64,000 nucleotides of DNA. Origin: Oerskovia douganii (GTDB lineage: Bacteria; Actinomycetota; Actinomycetes; Actinomycetales; Cellulomonadaceae). Positions 24,907-34,266 of the stretch are shown here, in pieces. Location of the stretch: the NCBI RefSeq assembly GCF_015142735.1, contig NZ_JACSPN010000004.1:107229-171228 (forward strand), written 5' to 3'. Both the position numbers and the translations under genes were made by a program. The notes beneath the pieces were generated by a model. It did not search any database. It was not told the origin of the DNA and worked only from the letters and a program-made list of their open reading frames with translations. Each line of letters opens with the position of its first letter. The first letter of the stretch is position 1.

Positions 24907-26913
24907 ATGGAGGCTCGTGACGCGTCGGTGGGCACCGACGACACCGGCGCCGACACCGCGCGCCCCGTCGACACGTCCGAGCTCGACGCGCCCGTGACGC
25001 ACGCGGGCGGCGCCCAGGTGCCCGTGGGGCGGCGCTCGCCCTTCCCCGGGATCGCGGAGTACGCGTTTCTGTCGGACTGCGAGTGCAACGCGCTCGTCGC
25101 GCCCAGCGGCGCGATCGAGTGGATGTGCGTGCCCCGACCGGACTCGCCGAGCATCTTCGCGGCGGTCCTCGACCGGGGCGCGGGCTCGTTCCGCGTGGGA
25201 CCGTACGGGGCGCGCGTCCCCGTGGCGCGGCGGTACATCCCGGGGACGCTCGTGCTGGAGACGACGTGGCAGACGGCGACGGGCTGGCTCGTGGTGCGTG
25301 ACGCGATGCTCATGGGCCCGTGGCACAACGTCGACGAGCGCTCGCAGACGCACCGGCGCACGCCCACCGACTTCGACGCCGAGCACATGCTGCTGCGCAC
25401 CATCCTGTGCGTCAACGGGACGGTCGACGTCGAGGTGGTGTGCGAGCCGCTGCCCGACTACGGGCGCGAGGCCGCGCGGTGGGAGTACGACGGGGCGACG
25501 TACCAGAGCCTCGTGACGCGCGTCGTGCACGCCACGACGCCCGACCTGCGCCTCAGCAGCAGCCTGCGGCTGGGCGTCGAGGACCGGCGCGCGCAGGGGC
25601 GCACGCGCATGTCCGCGGGCGACAAGGCGTACGTCGCGCTGTCGTGGTCGGACCGGCCCGCGCCCGACACGTGGCCCGACGCCGCCGACGCGATGGGCCG
25701 CACCGAGCAGTACTGGCGCGACTGGATCACGCAGGGCGTCTTCCCCGACCACCCGTGGCGCTCGTACCTGCAGCGCAGCGCGCTCACGCTCAAGGGGCTG
25801 ACGTACGCGCCGACGGGTGCGCTCCTCGCCGCGGCGACGACGTCGCTGCCCGAGACGCCGCACGGCGAGCGCAACTGGGACTACCGGTACGCGTGGGTGC
25901 GCGACTCGACCTTCGCCCTGTGGGGCCTGTACACCCTGGGCCTCGACCGGGAGGCCGACGACTTCTTCGCGTTCGTGCACGACGTGTGCCGCGACGGGCG
26001 CGAGCTGCAGATCATGTACGGCGTGGGCGGCGAGGACCGGCTCGAGGAGAGCACGCTCGACCACCTCTCGGGCTTCGAGGGCGCCCGGCCCGTGCGGGTC
26101 GGCAACGCGGCCTTCGACCAGGAGCAGCACGACATGTGGGGCGCGGTCCTCGACTCGGTGTACCTGCACGCCCGGTCGCGCGAGCAGCTCCCCGAGTCCC
26201 TGTGGCCGGTCCTCAAGGCGCAGGTCGAGGAGGCCGCGCGGCACTGGCACGAGCCCGACCGCGGCCTGTGGGAGGTCCGCGGCGAACCGCAGCACTTCAC
26301 GTCGTCCAAGGTGATGTGCTGGGTCGCGCTCGACCGCGGGGCCCGCCTGGCCCGCCTCTACGACGAGCAGGACTACGCCGACCAGTGGCAGAAGGTCGCG
26401 GACGAGATCCGGGCCGACGTCCTGGAGCACGGCGTCGACGCGCGGGGGGTGTTCGTGCAGCGCTACGGCTCGGACGCGCTCGACGCGTCGCTCCTGCTCG
26501 TCCCGCTCCTGCGGTTCCTGCCGCCCGACGACCCGCGCGTCGTGGCGACGGTCGACGCGATCGCGAACGACCTCACGGTCAACGGGCTCGTGCTGCGCTA
26601 CCGGACCGACGAGACCGACGACGGGCTGTCGGGGGCCGAGGGCACGTTCACGATCTGCTCGTTCTGGCTCGTCTCGGCGCTCGTCGAGGTCGGCGAGCTC
26701 GACCGGGCACGGGCGCTGTGCGAGCGGCTGCTGTCGTTCGCGAGCGAGCTCAACCTGTACGCCGAGGAGATCGACCCGCACTCGGGGCGGCACCTGGGGA
26801 ACTTCCCGCAGGCGTTCACGCACCTGGCTCTCATCAACGCCGTGGTGCACGTGGTGCGGGCCGAGGAGCGCCAGGACGGGGCGGGGCACTTCGAGGCGGC
26901 CCACCGGGGATGA
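24907..26913 (+). CDS. GH15 glucanohydrolase / trehalase-like
   Basis: 668 residues, no signal peptide, so cytoplasmic. N-terminal beta-sandwich (IAEYAFLSDCECNALVAPSGAIEWMCVPRPDSPSIFAAVLD), then an (alpha/alpha)6 domain with GERNWDYRYAWVRDSTFALWGL and GEDRLEESTLDHLSGFEGARPVRVGNAA (general acid region). The family includes glucoamylases, glucodextranases and the actinobacterial trehalase; specificity cannot be read from sequence. ATG 24907 has AGG close upstream. Confidence 0.9.
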   Translation: MEARDASVGTDDTGADTARPVDTSELDAPVTHAGGAQVPVGRRSPFPGIAEYAFLSDCECNALVAPSGAIEWMCVPRPDSPSIFAAVLDRGAGSFRVGPYGARVPVARRYIPGTLVLETTWQTATGWLVVRDAMLMGPWHNVDERSQTHRRTPTDFDAEHMLLRTILCVNGTVDVEVVCEPLPDYGREAARWEYDGATYQSLVTRVVHATTPDLRLSSSLRLGVEDRRAQGRTRMSAGDKAYVALSWSDRPAPDTWPDAADAMGRTEQYWRDWITQGVFPDHPWRSYLQRSALTLKGLTYAPTGALLAAATTSLPETPHGERNWDYRYAWVRDSTFALWGLYTLGLDREADDFFAFVHDVCRDGRELQIMYGVGGEDRLEESTLDHLSGFEGARPVRVGNAAFDQEQHDMWGAVLDSVYLHARSREQLPESLWPVLKAQVEEAARHWHEPDRGLWEVRGEPQHFTSSKVMCWVALDRGARLARLYDEQDYADQWQKVADEIRADVLEHGVDARGVFVQRYGSDALDASLLLVPLLRFLPPDDPRVVATVDAIANDLTVNGLVLRYRTDETDDGLSGAEGTFTICSFWLVSALVEVGELDRARALCERLLSFASELNLYAEEIDPHSGRHLGNFPQAFTHLALINAVVHVVRAEERQDGAGHFEAAHRG

Positions 26914-26942
26914 CCGGTTCGCGGGACGTCGCTGGGCACCTC

Positions 26943-26972
26943 TTGCACCCCATTGGCTAACGGGATTAGCCT
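26943..26972 (+). promoter_or_regulatory. promoter with embedded operator GGCTAA-N5-TTAGCC
   Basis: TTGCAC (26943-26948), 18-bp spacer, TAGCCT (26967-26972), then seven bases to ATG 26980: a leaderless promoter. A perfect dyad GGCTAA/TTAGCC (26955-26971) overlaps the spacer and -10, as expected for repression by the TetR protein encoded as the second gene of the same operon. Confidence 0.65.
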
Positions 26973-26979
26973 AGACGCT

Positions 26980-27834
26980 ATGAGTACTCACCAGATCGTG
27001 GAGCACCTCCCTCGCCCGGAGGGTGCCGTCGCGTACACCGTGACCGGGTCGGGCCCCCTCGTGGTCGCCGTCCCCGGCATGGGCGACCTCCGCTCGACCT
27101 ACCGGGACCTGGTCCCCCCGCTCGCCGCCGCGGGCTACCGCGTGGCCGTCATGGACCTGCGCGGGCACGGGGACAGCAGCACGACCTTCCGCACGCACGG
27201 CGACGTCGCGACCGGCCAGGACCTCCTGGCACTCGTCGAGCACCTGGGCGGGCCTGCCGTGCTCGTCGGGAGCTCGATGGGAGCCGGGGCCGCCACCTGG
27301 GCGGCCGCCGAGCAGCCCGACGCCGTCGCCGGGCTGGTCCTGCTCGGCCCGTTCCTGCGGGACCCGTCCGCGAGCGCCGCCCGGGCGTCGGCGAACCGGC
27401 TGCTCTACCGCGTCGCCCTCGCGCGCCCCTGGGGTGCGGCCGCCTGGGCGGGCTTCTACTCGACCCTCACCAAGGGCCGCAGGGCGCCGTGGCACGCCGA
27501 GCACGTCGCCGCGATCCGTGCCTCGATGCGTGAGCCGGGCAGGCTGCGCAGCTTCCGCGACCTGACCCTCGCCCTCACGCACGCGCCCGTCGAGGCACGC
27601 CTGACCGAGGTGGCCGCCCCCGCGATCGCCTTCATGGGGGCGCTCGACCCCGACTTCGCGGACCAGCGGGCCGAGCTCGGGTGGATCCAGGGGGCGATCG
27701 GCGCACAGGGCCACCTCGTCCCGGACGTGGGGCACTACCCGCAGCACCAGGCGCCCGACGTCGTGCTCCCCGCGACCCTCGCGTTCCTCGCCGGCCTGCG
27801 CACGGGCGACCAGGGCTGGGGCGCCCGTGGCTAG
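26980..27834 (+). CDS. alpha/beta hydrolase
   Basis: 284 residues. VAVPGMGDLRSTYRDLVPPLAAAG (oxyanion region), MDLRGHGDSS, nucleophile elbow VGSSMGAGAA, FMGALDPDF (acid) and DVGHYPQHQ (His) give a complete triad. Substrate unknown. First gene of a TetR-controlled operon; its 3' end overlaps the TetR start by eight bases. Confidence 0.9.
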   Translation: MSTHQIVEHLPRPEGAVAYTVTGSGPLVVAVPGMGDLRSTYRDLVPPLAAAGYRVAVMDLRGHGDSSTTFRTHGDVATGQDLLALVEHLGGPAVLVGSSMGAGAATWAAAEQPDAVAGLVLLGPFLRDPSASAARASANRLLYRVALARPWGAAAWAGFYSTLTKGRRAPWHAEHVAAIRASMREPGRLRSFRDLTLALTHAPVEARLTEVAAPAIAFMGALDPDFADQRAELGWIQGAIGAQGHLVPDVGHYPQHQAPDVVLPATLAFLAGLRTGDQGWGARG

Positions 27835-28426
27835 GGCCGGGCTCAGCCGCGACGCGGTCACGGCTCTCGCGCTGCGCGTGGTGGACGACGGCGGCACGCA
27901 CGGCTTCACGGACCTCACCCTCGCGAAGGTCGCCGCCGCCGCCGGGGTCGCGACCCCGAGCCTGTACAAGCACGTGGGCTCGCTCGCGGACCTGCGCCGG
28001 GCCGTGGCGCTCGTCGCGATCGACGACCTGACGCGCGCGACCGCGGCCGCGACGATCGGGCGCTCGGGACCCGACGCGCTGTCGGCGCTCGCGTGGGCCG
28101 TGCGCGACTTCGCGCGCGAGCACCCGGGCCGGTACGCCGCGGTCCAGCTCTCCCCCGACCTCGGGGCCGCAGACGACGACCCGCTCTCGCTCGCGGGCGC
28201 CCGGACGATCGCCGTGATCGTCGCGGTCCTGCGCGGCTTCGACCTGCCCGAGGAGCGGGCAGTCGACGCGATCCGCGCCGTCCGGTCCGCGATCCACGGG
28301 TTCGTCTCGCTCGAGCTCATGGGCGGGTTCGGCCTGCCCGACGACGTCGACCACAGCTTCGAGGTCCTCGTCCGGCTGCTCGTGGCCGGGATCGCGGACC
28401 TCGCCGACCTGCCGGAACCAGCGTGA
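27827..28426 (+). CDS. TetR family regulator with WHG-type C-terminal domain
   Basis: 199 residues. N-terminal HTH FTDLTLAKVAAAAGVATPSLYKHVGSLADLRRAVA; C-terminal region FAREHPGRYAAVQLSP...IRAVRSAIHGFVSLELMGGFG is the TetR C-terminal WHG type. Most likely autoregulates the hydrolase operon through the dyad at 26955-26971. Confidence 0.9.
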   Translation: MARAGLSRDAVTALALRVVDDGGTHGFTDLTLAKVAAAAGVATPSLYKHVGSLADLRRAVALVAIDDLTRATAAATIGRSGPDALSALAWAVRDFAREHPGRYAAVQLSPDLGAADDDPLSLAGARTIAVIVAVLRGFDLPEERAVDAIRAVRSAIHGFVSLELMGGFGLPDDVDHSFEVLVRLLVAGIADLADLPEPA

Positions 28427-28484
28427 CCCCCGGTCGTCGCCCGTCCTGGCCCGCGCAGTCCGCACCCGTCGAAGGAGAGTCGCC

Positions 28485-29198
28485 ATGACCGCACCGTCCG
28501 ACCGGCCCCGCCCTGACCGGGGAACCGACCCGGGCACCGACCCGGACCTCGTCCGGCCCCGCACCGGAGCGCTCCTGCTCGCGCTCGCGGGCGCCCTCTT
28601 CCTCGCGTTCCCGCTCCTGCGTCCGTGGGTCCCGGAGGACGTCGCGTCCCCCGAGCTCGCGGCGGCCTTCGCCTCGGGACCCTGGATCGCCGCGCACCTG
28701 TGCGGCGCAGCAGGGTTCGTGCTGCTCCCCGCCGCCTTCCTGGGGCTGCGGGCACGGCTCGCCGGGACGCGGGGCCGGGCTCCGGCGTCGGGCGCGGTCG
28801 TCACGGCCTGGCTCGGCGCCGGGCTCGTCCTGCCGTACTTCGGGGCGGAGGTCTTCGGGATCCACGCGGTCGCGCGCGACGCCCTCACGGCGGGCGGCCT
28901 CGACCTCCTGCCGACGGTCGACGCGATCCGGTCGCAGCCCGTCGCGATGACGCTGTTCGGGCTCGGGCTGCTCGCGGTGGCCGCGAGCGGGGTGCTGGCG
29001 GCCGTGGCGGCGTGGCGCGGCGGGCTCGCCCCGCGGTGGGTCGGGCTCCCGCTCGCGGCGGGGCTGGCGCTCTACCTGCCGCAGTTCTTCCTCGCCCCGG
29101 CGGGTCGCGTGGCGCACGGGGTGCTGCTGGCCGCAGGCTGCTTGCTCGCGGCGTGGGCGATGCACCCGGGCGCGGACGGTCCCGCCCGCCGGGGGTGA
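28485..29198 (+). CDS. six-helix membrane protein of the TetR operon
   Basis: 237 residues with about six hydrophobic helices after a Pro/Asp-rich cytoplasmic start; GPWIAAHLCGAAGFVLLPAAFLG and ALYLPQFFLAPAGRVAHGVLL are distinctive, and single His residues occur in helices. No family recognised with certainty. It starts 58 bases after tetR with GAAGGAGAG before the ATG, so it is probably co-transcribed. Confidence 0.75.
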   Translation: MTAPSDRPRPDRGTDPGTDPDLVRPRTGALLLALAGALFLAFPLLRPWVPEDVASPELAAAFASGPWIAAHLCGAAGFVLLPAAFLGLRARLAGTRGRAPASGAVVTAWLGAGLVLPYFGAEVFGIHAVARDALTAGGLDLLPTVDAIRSQPVAMTLFGLGLLAVAASGVLAAVAAWRGGLAPRWVGLPLAAGLALYLPQFFLAPAGRVAHGVLLAAGCLLAAWAMHPGADGPARRG

Positions 29199-29231
29199 CC
29201 AGGAGGCCACCCCCGGGGGCGCGCGCCGCCC

Positions 29232-30638
29232 TCAGTGCGCGAGGAACCCCAGCAGGTCGTGGCGCGTGAGCACCCCGACCGGGTCGCCGTCGTCGATCAC
29301 GAGCAGCGCGTCGGCGTCGTGCAGCGCGGCCCGGATGGCCGCGACGCCCTCGCCCGCCCCGATGAGCGGGAAGCGCGGCTCCATGTGCTTGTCCACCCGG
29401 TCGGCGAGCGACGCCTGGCCGGAGAAGACCGCGTCGAGCAGGGCCCGCTCGCTCACGGCCCCTGCGACCTCGCCGATCTTGACGGGCGGCTCGGCCCCCA
29501 CGACGGGCATCTGCGAGACGCCGTACTCGCGCAGGATCTCGATCGCGTCGCGCACGGTCTCGCCCGGGTGGGTGTGGACCAGGCTCGGGATCTGCCCGCT
29601 CTTGGAGCGGAGCATGTCGCCCGCGGTCACGCCCTCCTCGGCGTCGAGGAACCCGTAGGACCGCATCCAGGAGTCGTTGAAGATCTTCGAGAGGTAGCCG
29701 CGGCCGCCGTCGGGCAGGATCACGACGATCACGGCCCTCGCCGCCGCGGCCGGGTCCTCGTCCTCGAGGCGGCGGGCCAGGCGCAGCGCCGCGACGACGG
29801 CCATGCCGCACGAGCCGCCCACGAGCAGCCCTTCCTCGCGGGCGAGGCGGCGCGTCATCTCGAACGAGTCGGCGTCGCTCACGGCGATGATCTCGTCGGG
29901 CACGGTCGGGTCGTACGCGGTGGGCCAGAAGTCCTCGCCCACGCCCTCGACCAGGTAGGGGCGCCCGTCGCCGCCCGAGTAGACGGACCCGGCGGGGTCG
30001 GCGCCCACCACGTGCACCCGGCCACCGGCGTCGGCCCCTCGTGACGCGGAGGCGTCCTTGAGGAACCGGCCGGTCCCCGTGATGGTCCCGCCCGTCCCGA
30101 CCCCGGCCACGACGTGCGTGACGCGACCGTCGGTGTCGGCCCAGATCTCCGGGCCCGTGCTCTCGTAGTGCGACGCGGGGCCGTTGGGGTTGGCGTACTG
30201 GTTGGGCTTCCAGGCGCCCGGGATCTCGGCGACGAGCCTGTCCGAGACCGAGTAGTAGGAGTCGGGGTGGTCGGGGGCCACGGCCGTGGGGGTCACGACG
30301 ACACGCGCCCCGTAGGCGGTCAGGACGTCGCGCTTGTCCTGGCTCACCTTGTCGGGGCAGACGAACACGCAGTCGTACCCCTTGCGCTGCGCGACGAGCG
30401 CGAGCCCGACCCCGGTGTTCCCCGAGGTGGGCTCGACGATCGTGCCACCGGGGGCGAGCTCACCGGAGGCCTCGGCGGCCTCGATCATCTTGAGCGCGAT
30501 GCGGTCCTTCACGGAGCCGCCCGGGTTGAGGTACTCGACCTTGGCGAGGATCGTCGCAGAGAGGCCGTCGGTCACCGATCCGAGCCGGACCAGGGGTGTC
30601 CCGCCGACGAGGTCAGAGATGTGGTGTGCGAACTTCAT
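29232..30638 (-). CDS. cbs: cystathionine beta-synthase
   Basis: 468 residues. PLP type II catalytic domain with Lys44 in NPGGSVKDRIALK, EPTSGNTGVGLA, GVGTGGTITG; then two CBS domains (~residues 340-468). It makes cystathionine from homocysteine and serine (or acts as a cysteine synthase). No N-terminal haem domain, as usual in bacteria. Works together with the MetB/CGL-type enzyme at 13.1-14.4 kb in reverse transsulfuration. Confidence 0.93.
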   Translation of the reverse strand: MKFAHHISDLVGGTPLVRLGSVTDGLSATILAKVEYLNPGGSVKDRIALKMIEAAEASGELAPGGTIVEPTSGNTGVGLALVAQRKGYDCVFVCPDKVSQDKRDVLTAYGARVVVTPTAVAPDHPDSYYSVSDRLVAEIPGAWKPNQYANPNGPASHYESTGPEIWADTDGRVTHVVAGVGTGGTITGTGRFLKDASASRGADAGGRVHVVGADPAGSVYSGGDGRPYLVEGVGEDFWPTAYDPTVPDEIIAVSDADSFEMTRRLAREEGLLVGGSCGMAVVAALRLARRLEDEDPAAAARAVIVVILPDGGRGYLSKIFNDSWMRSYGFLDAEEGVTAGDMLRSKSGQIPSLVHTHPGETVRDAIEILREYGVSQMPVVGAEPPVKIGEVAGAVSERALLDAVFSGQASLADRVDKHMEPRFPLIGAGEGVAAIRAALHDADALLVIDDGDPVGVLTRHDLLGFLAH

Positions 30639-30645
30639 GCACCGA

Positions 30646-31194
30646 TCATGCGCTGCCGAGGGCCATTCCGCCGAGCACGGCGCACAGCGCCACGCTGACG
30701 CCGAGGACGACGACGAGCAGCGGGCGGTCCGCGGCCTCGCGGGCGAAGTACCGCCCGACGGCGGCGCTCACCCCTCCCGCGACGGCGAGATAGAGCACCG
30801 AGGCCAGGGCGACGCCGCTCGTCGCGGTGCCCGGGTCCCCGGTCGCGGCGCTCAGGAGCGCGCCCAGGACCATGAAGCTCCAGAGACCGACGCCCACGAG
30901 GCCGAGCCCGAAGAACAGGATCGTGGCCCTGCGGTCGTCCCACTCGCGGGAGATGCGGTGCCCGAGCCAGGCGAGCACCGAGCCGGCGGTCAGCGTCACG
31001 AGCAGGATCACGACCGCGGAGGCCGTGACCCACGCGACGGCGTTCGTGACGCTCCGTCCGACGAGGAACCCGTAGGGGACCTGGAGGGCGAGCAGGGTGA
31101 AGGCGGCCAGCGCGAGGCCGGCGGCAAAGACCGGCACCCGCGTCGGAACAGGTTCCGAAGCGGGTGCCGGGGACTTCTTCCGGGCGTCGGACAA
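30646..31194 (-). CDS. small membrane protein downstream of BI-1
   Basis: 182 residues, five hydrophobic helices; cytoplasmic loop GHRISREWDDRRATILFFG. I see no ATG/GTG early in the frame; TTG 31194, two bases after the BI-1 stop, gives MSDARKKSPAPAS and is the likely start through coupling. It ends seven bases before cbs begins on the same strand. Family not recognised. Confidence 0.65.
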   Translation of the reverse strand: MSDARKKSPAPASEPVPTRVPVFAAGLALAAFTLLALQVPYGFLVGRSVTNAVAWVTASAVVILLVTLTAGSVLAWLGHRISREWDDRRATILFFGLGLVGVGLWSFMVLGALLSAATGDPGTATSGVALASVLYLAVAGGVSAAVGRYFAREAADRPLLVVVLGVSVALCAVLGGMALGSA

Positions 31195-31196
31195 CG

Positions 31197-32066
31197 TCAG
31201 TCGCTGCTCTGCAGGAGCGCGAACAGGCGCAGGAACTCGAGGTAGAGCCAGATGAGCGTGACCATGAGGCCGAACGCGGCCGACCAGGCGAACTTGGCGG
31301 GGACGCCGGCCTCGACGCCACGCTTGATCGAGTCGAAGTCGACGATGAGCGAGGCGGCGGCGAGGCCGACCGCGACGAGCCCGACGATGATGCCGAGGCC
31401 GCCCTCGCGCATGCCCCAGCCGTCGAGGACGCCCGTCATCGTCAGCAGAAGGTTGACGAGCGAGAAGGCCAGGTAGCCGACCATCGCGATGATGAGCCAG
31501 CGCGTGAACTTGGGCGTGACGCGCACCTTGCCGGACTTGAAGAGGAAGAGCGCTGCGGCGAAGGTCGTGACGGTCGCGAGGACCGCCTGGACGACGACGC
31601 CGTTCCACTGCGTGTTGTAGAACGCGCTGATGCCGCCCAGGAACGCGCCCTGCGCGATCGTGTACGCCACGATGAGCGCGGGGCTCGGGCTCTTCTTGAA
31701 CGCGTTGACCAGACCCAGGACCAGGCCGACGATCGCGCCGCCGATCCACAGGAACGGCATGGTGTCGACGAGCTGCCAGCTCGCGGCACCCACGACGACG
31801 AGCAGGGCGAGCAGCCCACCGGTCTTGATGATGACGTCGTCGTACGTCAGGCGCTTGGTGTCCGCGGATGTCGCGGTCGGCGCGTTGTACATGGCGTCGA
31901 GCGTCGCGGCGTCGGCTGCCTGCGCACCGTAGCTGCCGTACTGCGCCTGCTGCGGCGGCGTGCCGTACGCGGGGTTCTGCTGGATGGTGCCCGCAGCCCC
32001 CTGGTTGGTGCGCGCGCGCTTGGGCTCGCCGAAGATGGCGCTGTTGTTGAAGACGGGGTTGCTCAT
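31197..32066 (-). CDS. Bax inhibitor-1/YccA family protein
   Basis: 289 residues. A Gln/Tyr/Pro-rich cytoplasmic N-terminus of ~75 residues (NPAYGTPPQQAQYGSYG), then seven helices with the family features AYTIAQGAFLGGISAFYN, FDSIKRGVEAGVPAKFAWSAAFGLMVTLIWLYLEFLRLF. pH-sensitive calcium-leak channels in this family; the role in actinobacteria is not established. Confidence 0.93.
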   Translation of the reverse strand: MSNPVFNNSAIFGEPKRARTNQGAAGTIQQNPAYGTPPQQAQYGSYGAQAADAATLDAMYNAPTATSADTKRLTYDDVIIKTGGLLALLVVVGAASWQLVDTMPFLWIGGAIVGLVLGLVNAFKKSPSPALIVAYTIAQGAFLGGISAFYNTQWNGVVVQAVLATVTTFAAALFLFKSGKVRVTPKFTRWLIIAMVGYLAFSLVNLLLTMTGVLDGWGMREGGLGIIVGLVAVGLAAASLIVDFDSIKRGVEAGVPAKFAWSAAFGLMVTLIWLYLEFLRLFALLQSSD

Positions 32067-32352
32067 GCTTCCTCCTGGTCGCGGCGTCCAGTGCCCTCTG
32101 GCGAGGCGGGTGTCGCTGGCCGTGTTTCCATCCTATGCAACGAGCGGGTTCGCGCCGGTGTTCCCGCGAGGTTCGTCCGACTTTTCCACCCGCTCGCGGC
32201 GCAGGATCGCTCCCCTGGTCGACGACGTCATCCTTGCGGCGTACGCGAGCCCGTCGTGAAGATCGACCGTGCGGGGGCATCGCTGCCGACGTCCCGGTCC
32301 CTAGGCTGGAGGACGTACGAGCCACCACCCGCAACCCACCCGAGGGGCGAGC

Positions 32353-33327
32353 ATGATCGAAGCACGAGGCCTGACCAAGCGGTACGGGCCCAAGACCGCT
32401 GTCGACGGGATCTCCTTCACCGTCCAGCCCGGCCAGGTGACGGGCTTCCTGGGCCCGAACGGTGCCGGCAAGTCGACCACGATGCGCATGATCATGGGGC
32501 TCGACCGTCCCACGGCCGGGTCGGTGACCGTCAACGGTCAGCCGTACGCCGCGCACCGTTCGCCCCTGACCGAGGTCGGGGCCCTCCTCGACGCGAAGGC
32601 CGTGCACACGGGCCGCAGCGCGTACAACCACCTGCTCGCGATGGCGGCCACGCACAACATCCCGAAGACCCGCGTGCAGGAGGTCATCGAGATGACCGGC
32701 CTGCAGTCGGTCGCGAAGAAGCGCGTGGGCGGCTTCTCGCTCGGCATGGGCCAGCGGCTGGGGATCGCGTCCGCGCTGCTGGGCGACCCCAAGACGCTCA
32801 TCCTCGACGAGCCCGTCAACGGCCTCGACCCGGAAGGGGTCCTGTGGGTCCGCAACCTGGCCCGCTACCTCGCGTCGGAGGGCCGGACGGTCTTCCTGTC
32901 CAGCCACCTCATGAGCGAGGTCGCGCTGACCGCGGACCACATCATCGTGATCGGCAAGGGCCGCATCATCGCGAACGCGCCCGTCAAGGACATCGTGGAC
33001 GGTGGAGCCCAGCACACGGTCCGTGTCCGCACACCGCAGGCCACGCAGCTCGCCGAGCTGCTGACCCGTGACGGCGCGACCGTCACGTCGGACGAGCCCA
33101 GCCTGCTCCAGATCACGGGCGTCGAGGCGCCCGGCATCGGCGAGCTGGCCGCCGCGTCGGGCATCGTCCTGCACGAGCTCACGCCCGTGACCTCGACCCT
33201 CGAGGAGGCGTACATGCTCCTCACGGCCGACTCGGTCGAGTACCAGACCGAGTCCGCGACCCAGCACGTGGGCCACGGCGTCGACGCTCCGGCCGACGCC
33301 CCGATCTCCGAAGGAGCCCAGCGATGA
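32353..33327 (+). CDS. ABC transporter ATP-binding protein
   Basis: 324 residues. Walker A GPNGAGKST (34-42), signature SLGMGQRLG, Walker B LILDEPVNGLDP, H-loop SSHLMSE; a ~100-residue C-terminal extension typical of DrrA-like export ATPases. ATG with GAGGGGCGAGC upstream; overlaps the permease gene by ATGA. The 286-bp region upstream (32067-32352) holds no gene; a likely promoter with TAGGCT lies near 32303-32308. Confidence 0.95.
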   Translation: MIEARGLTKRYGPKTAVDGISFTVQPGQVTGFLGPNGAGKSTTMRMIMGLDRPTAGSVTVNGQPYAAHRSPLTEVGALLDAKAVHTGRSAYNHLLAMAATHNIPKTRVQEVIEMTGLQSVAKKRVGGFSLGMGQRLGIASALLGDPKTLILDEPVNGLDPEGVLWVRNLARYLASEGRTVFLSSHLMSEVALTADHIIVIGKGRIIANAPVKDIVDGGAQHTVRVRTPQATQLAELLTRDGATVTSDEPSLLQITGVEAPGIGELAAASGIVLHELTPVTSTLEEAYMLLTADSVEYQTESATQHVGHGVDAPADAPISEGAQR

Positions 33328-34196
33328 CCGCCGCCACCGTCTCCGCAGCACGCCCGACGGCGCAGCGCGCCCCGTCCGCCCGTCTCACCTTCGGCGGAGT
33401 CCTCAAGTCCGAGTGGATCAAGCTCTGGACCCTGCGCTCGACCGTGTGGACGTTGTCCATCACGGTCGTGGTCATGGTCGGGATCGCGCTGATGTTCGGC
33501 TTCTTCATGAACCTGGCGACCGAGAACCTGTCGGCTGAGGAGGCTGCCGCGACGTCGGCGATCCTCCCCTCTGCCGCCGTGGTCGTGAGCGGCTACCAGA
33601 TGGCTCAGCTCGTGGTCGGGGTCCTGGGTGTCCTGATCATCACCGGCGAGTACTCGACCGGCATGATCCGTTCCACCTTCTCCGCCGTCCCGCGCCGACT
33701 GCCTGCCTTCTTCGCCAAGCTCATCGTGCTGTTCTCGATCAGCTTCGTGGTGACGCTCGTCGGCGTCGCGCTCTCCTACCTCGTGACGATCCCGTTCGTC
33801 CCGCAGGCTGTGGACCTGGCCGACGGCGACAGCATCCGGGTCCTGGTCGGTGCGGCGCTCTACGTCGCGACGATCGCGGCCCTCTCGCTCGGGATCGGCA
33901 CGCTGCTCCGCAGCACGGCCGGGTCGATCTTCACCGTGATGGGTCTGCTGCTCGTGGTCCCGAACATCCTCGCGATCGTGACGGCCTTCTCGGACAACGT
34001 CGTGATCGAGGCCATCTACAAGTACCTCCCGTCGCTGGCCGGCCAGCAGCTCATGGCCATGGGCGGCATCGACCCGATGACCGGTGCGATGGCGACGGAC
34101 GGCCTGTCGCCGTGGGGCGGCTACGGGGTGCTCGTGGCCTGGACGGTCGCCGTCCTGCTGGCCGCGGCGGTCGTCCTCAAGCGTCGGGACGCCTGA
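33324..34196 (+). CDS. ABC-2 type permease
   Basis: 290 residues with six helices in ABC-2 topology: LKSEWIKLWTLRSTVWTLSI (first helix), LVVGVLGVLIITGEYSTGMIRSTFSAVPRR, IAALSLGIGTLLRSTAGSIFTVMGLLLVVPNILAI. Partner of the preceding ATPase; likely exports a drug, lipid or peptide. Followed by a hairpin and a two-component system. Confidence 0.93.
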   Translation: MTAATVSAARPTAQRAPSARLTFGGVLKSEWIKLWTLRSTVWTLSITVVVMVGIALMFGFFMNLATENLSAEEAAATSAILPSAAVVVSGYQMAQLVVGVLGVLIITGEYSTGMIRSTFSAVPRRLPAFFAKLIVLFSISFVVTLVGVALSYLVTIPFVPQAVDLADGDSIRVLVGAALYVATIAALSLGIGTLLRSTAGSIFTVMGLLLVVPNILAIVTAFSDNVVIEAIYKYLPSLAGQQLMAMGGIDPMTGAMATDGLSPWGGYGVLVAWTVAVLLAAAVVLKRRDA

Positions 34197-34211
34197 CCAT
34201 CTTCCGCACCG

Positions 34212-34266
34212 CGCACAGCCCGGCGCCGGACCACGAGACCCGTGGTCCGGCGTCGGGCGCTGTGCG
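34212..34266. terminator. strong hairpin between permease and histidine kinase
   Basis: CGCACAGC with GCTGTGCG and CCGGACCACG with CGTGGTCCGG form a long stem with a five-base loop. It begins 16 bases after the permease stop and its 3' arm contains the GTG proposed for the kinase, so it may terminate, or limit translation of, the downstream genes. Confidence 0.6.
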
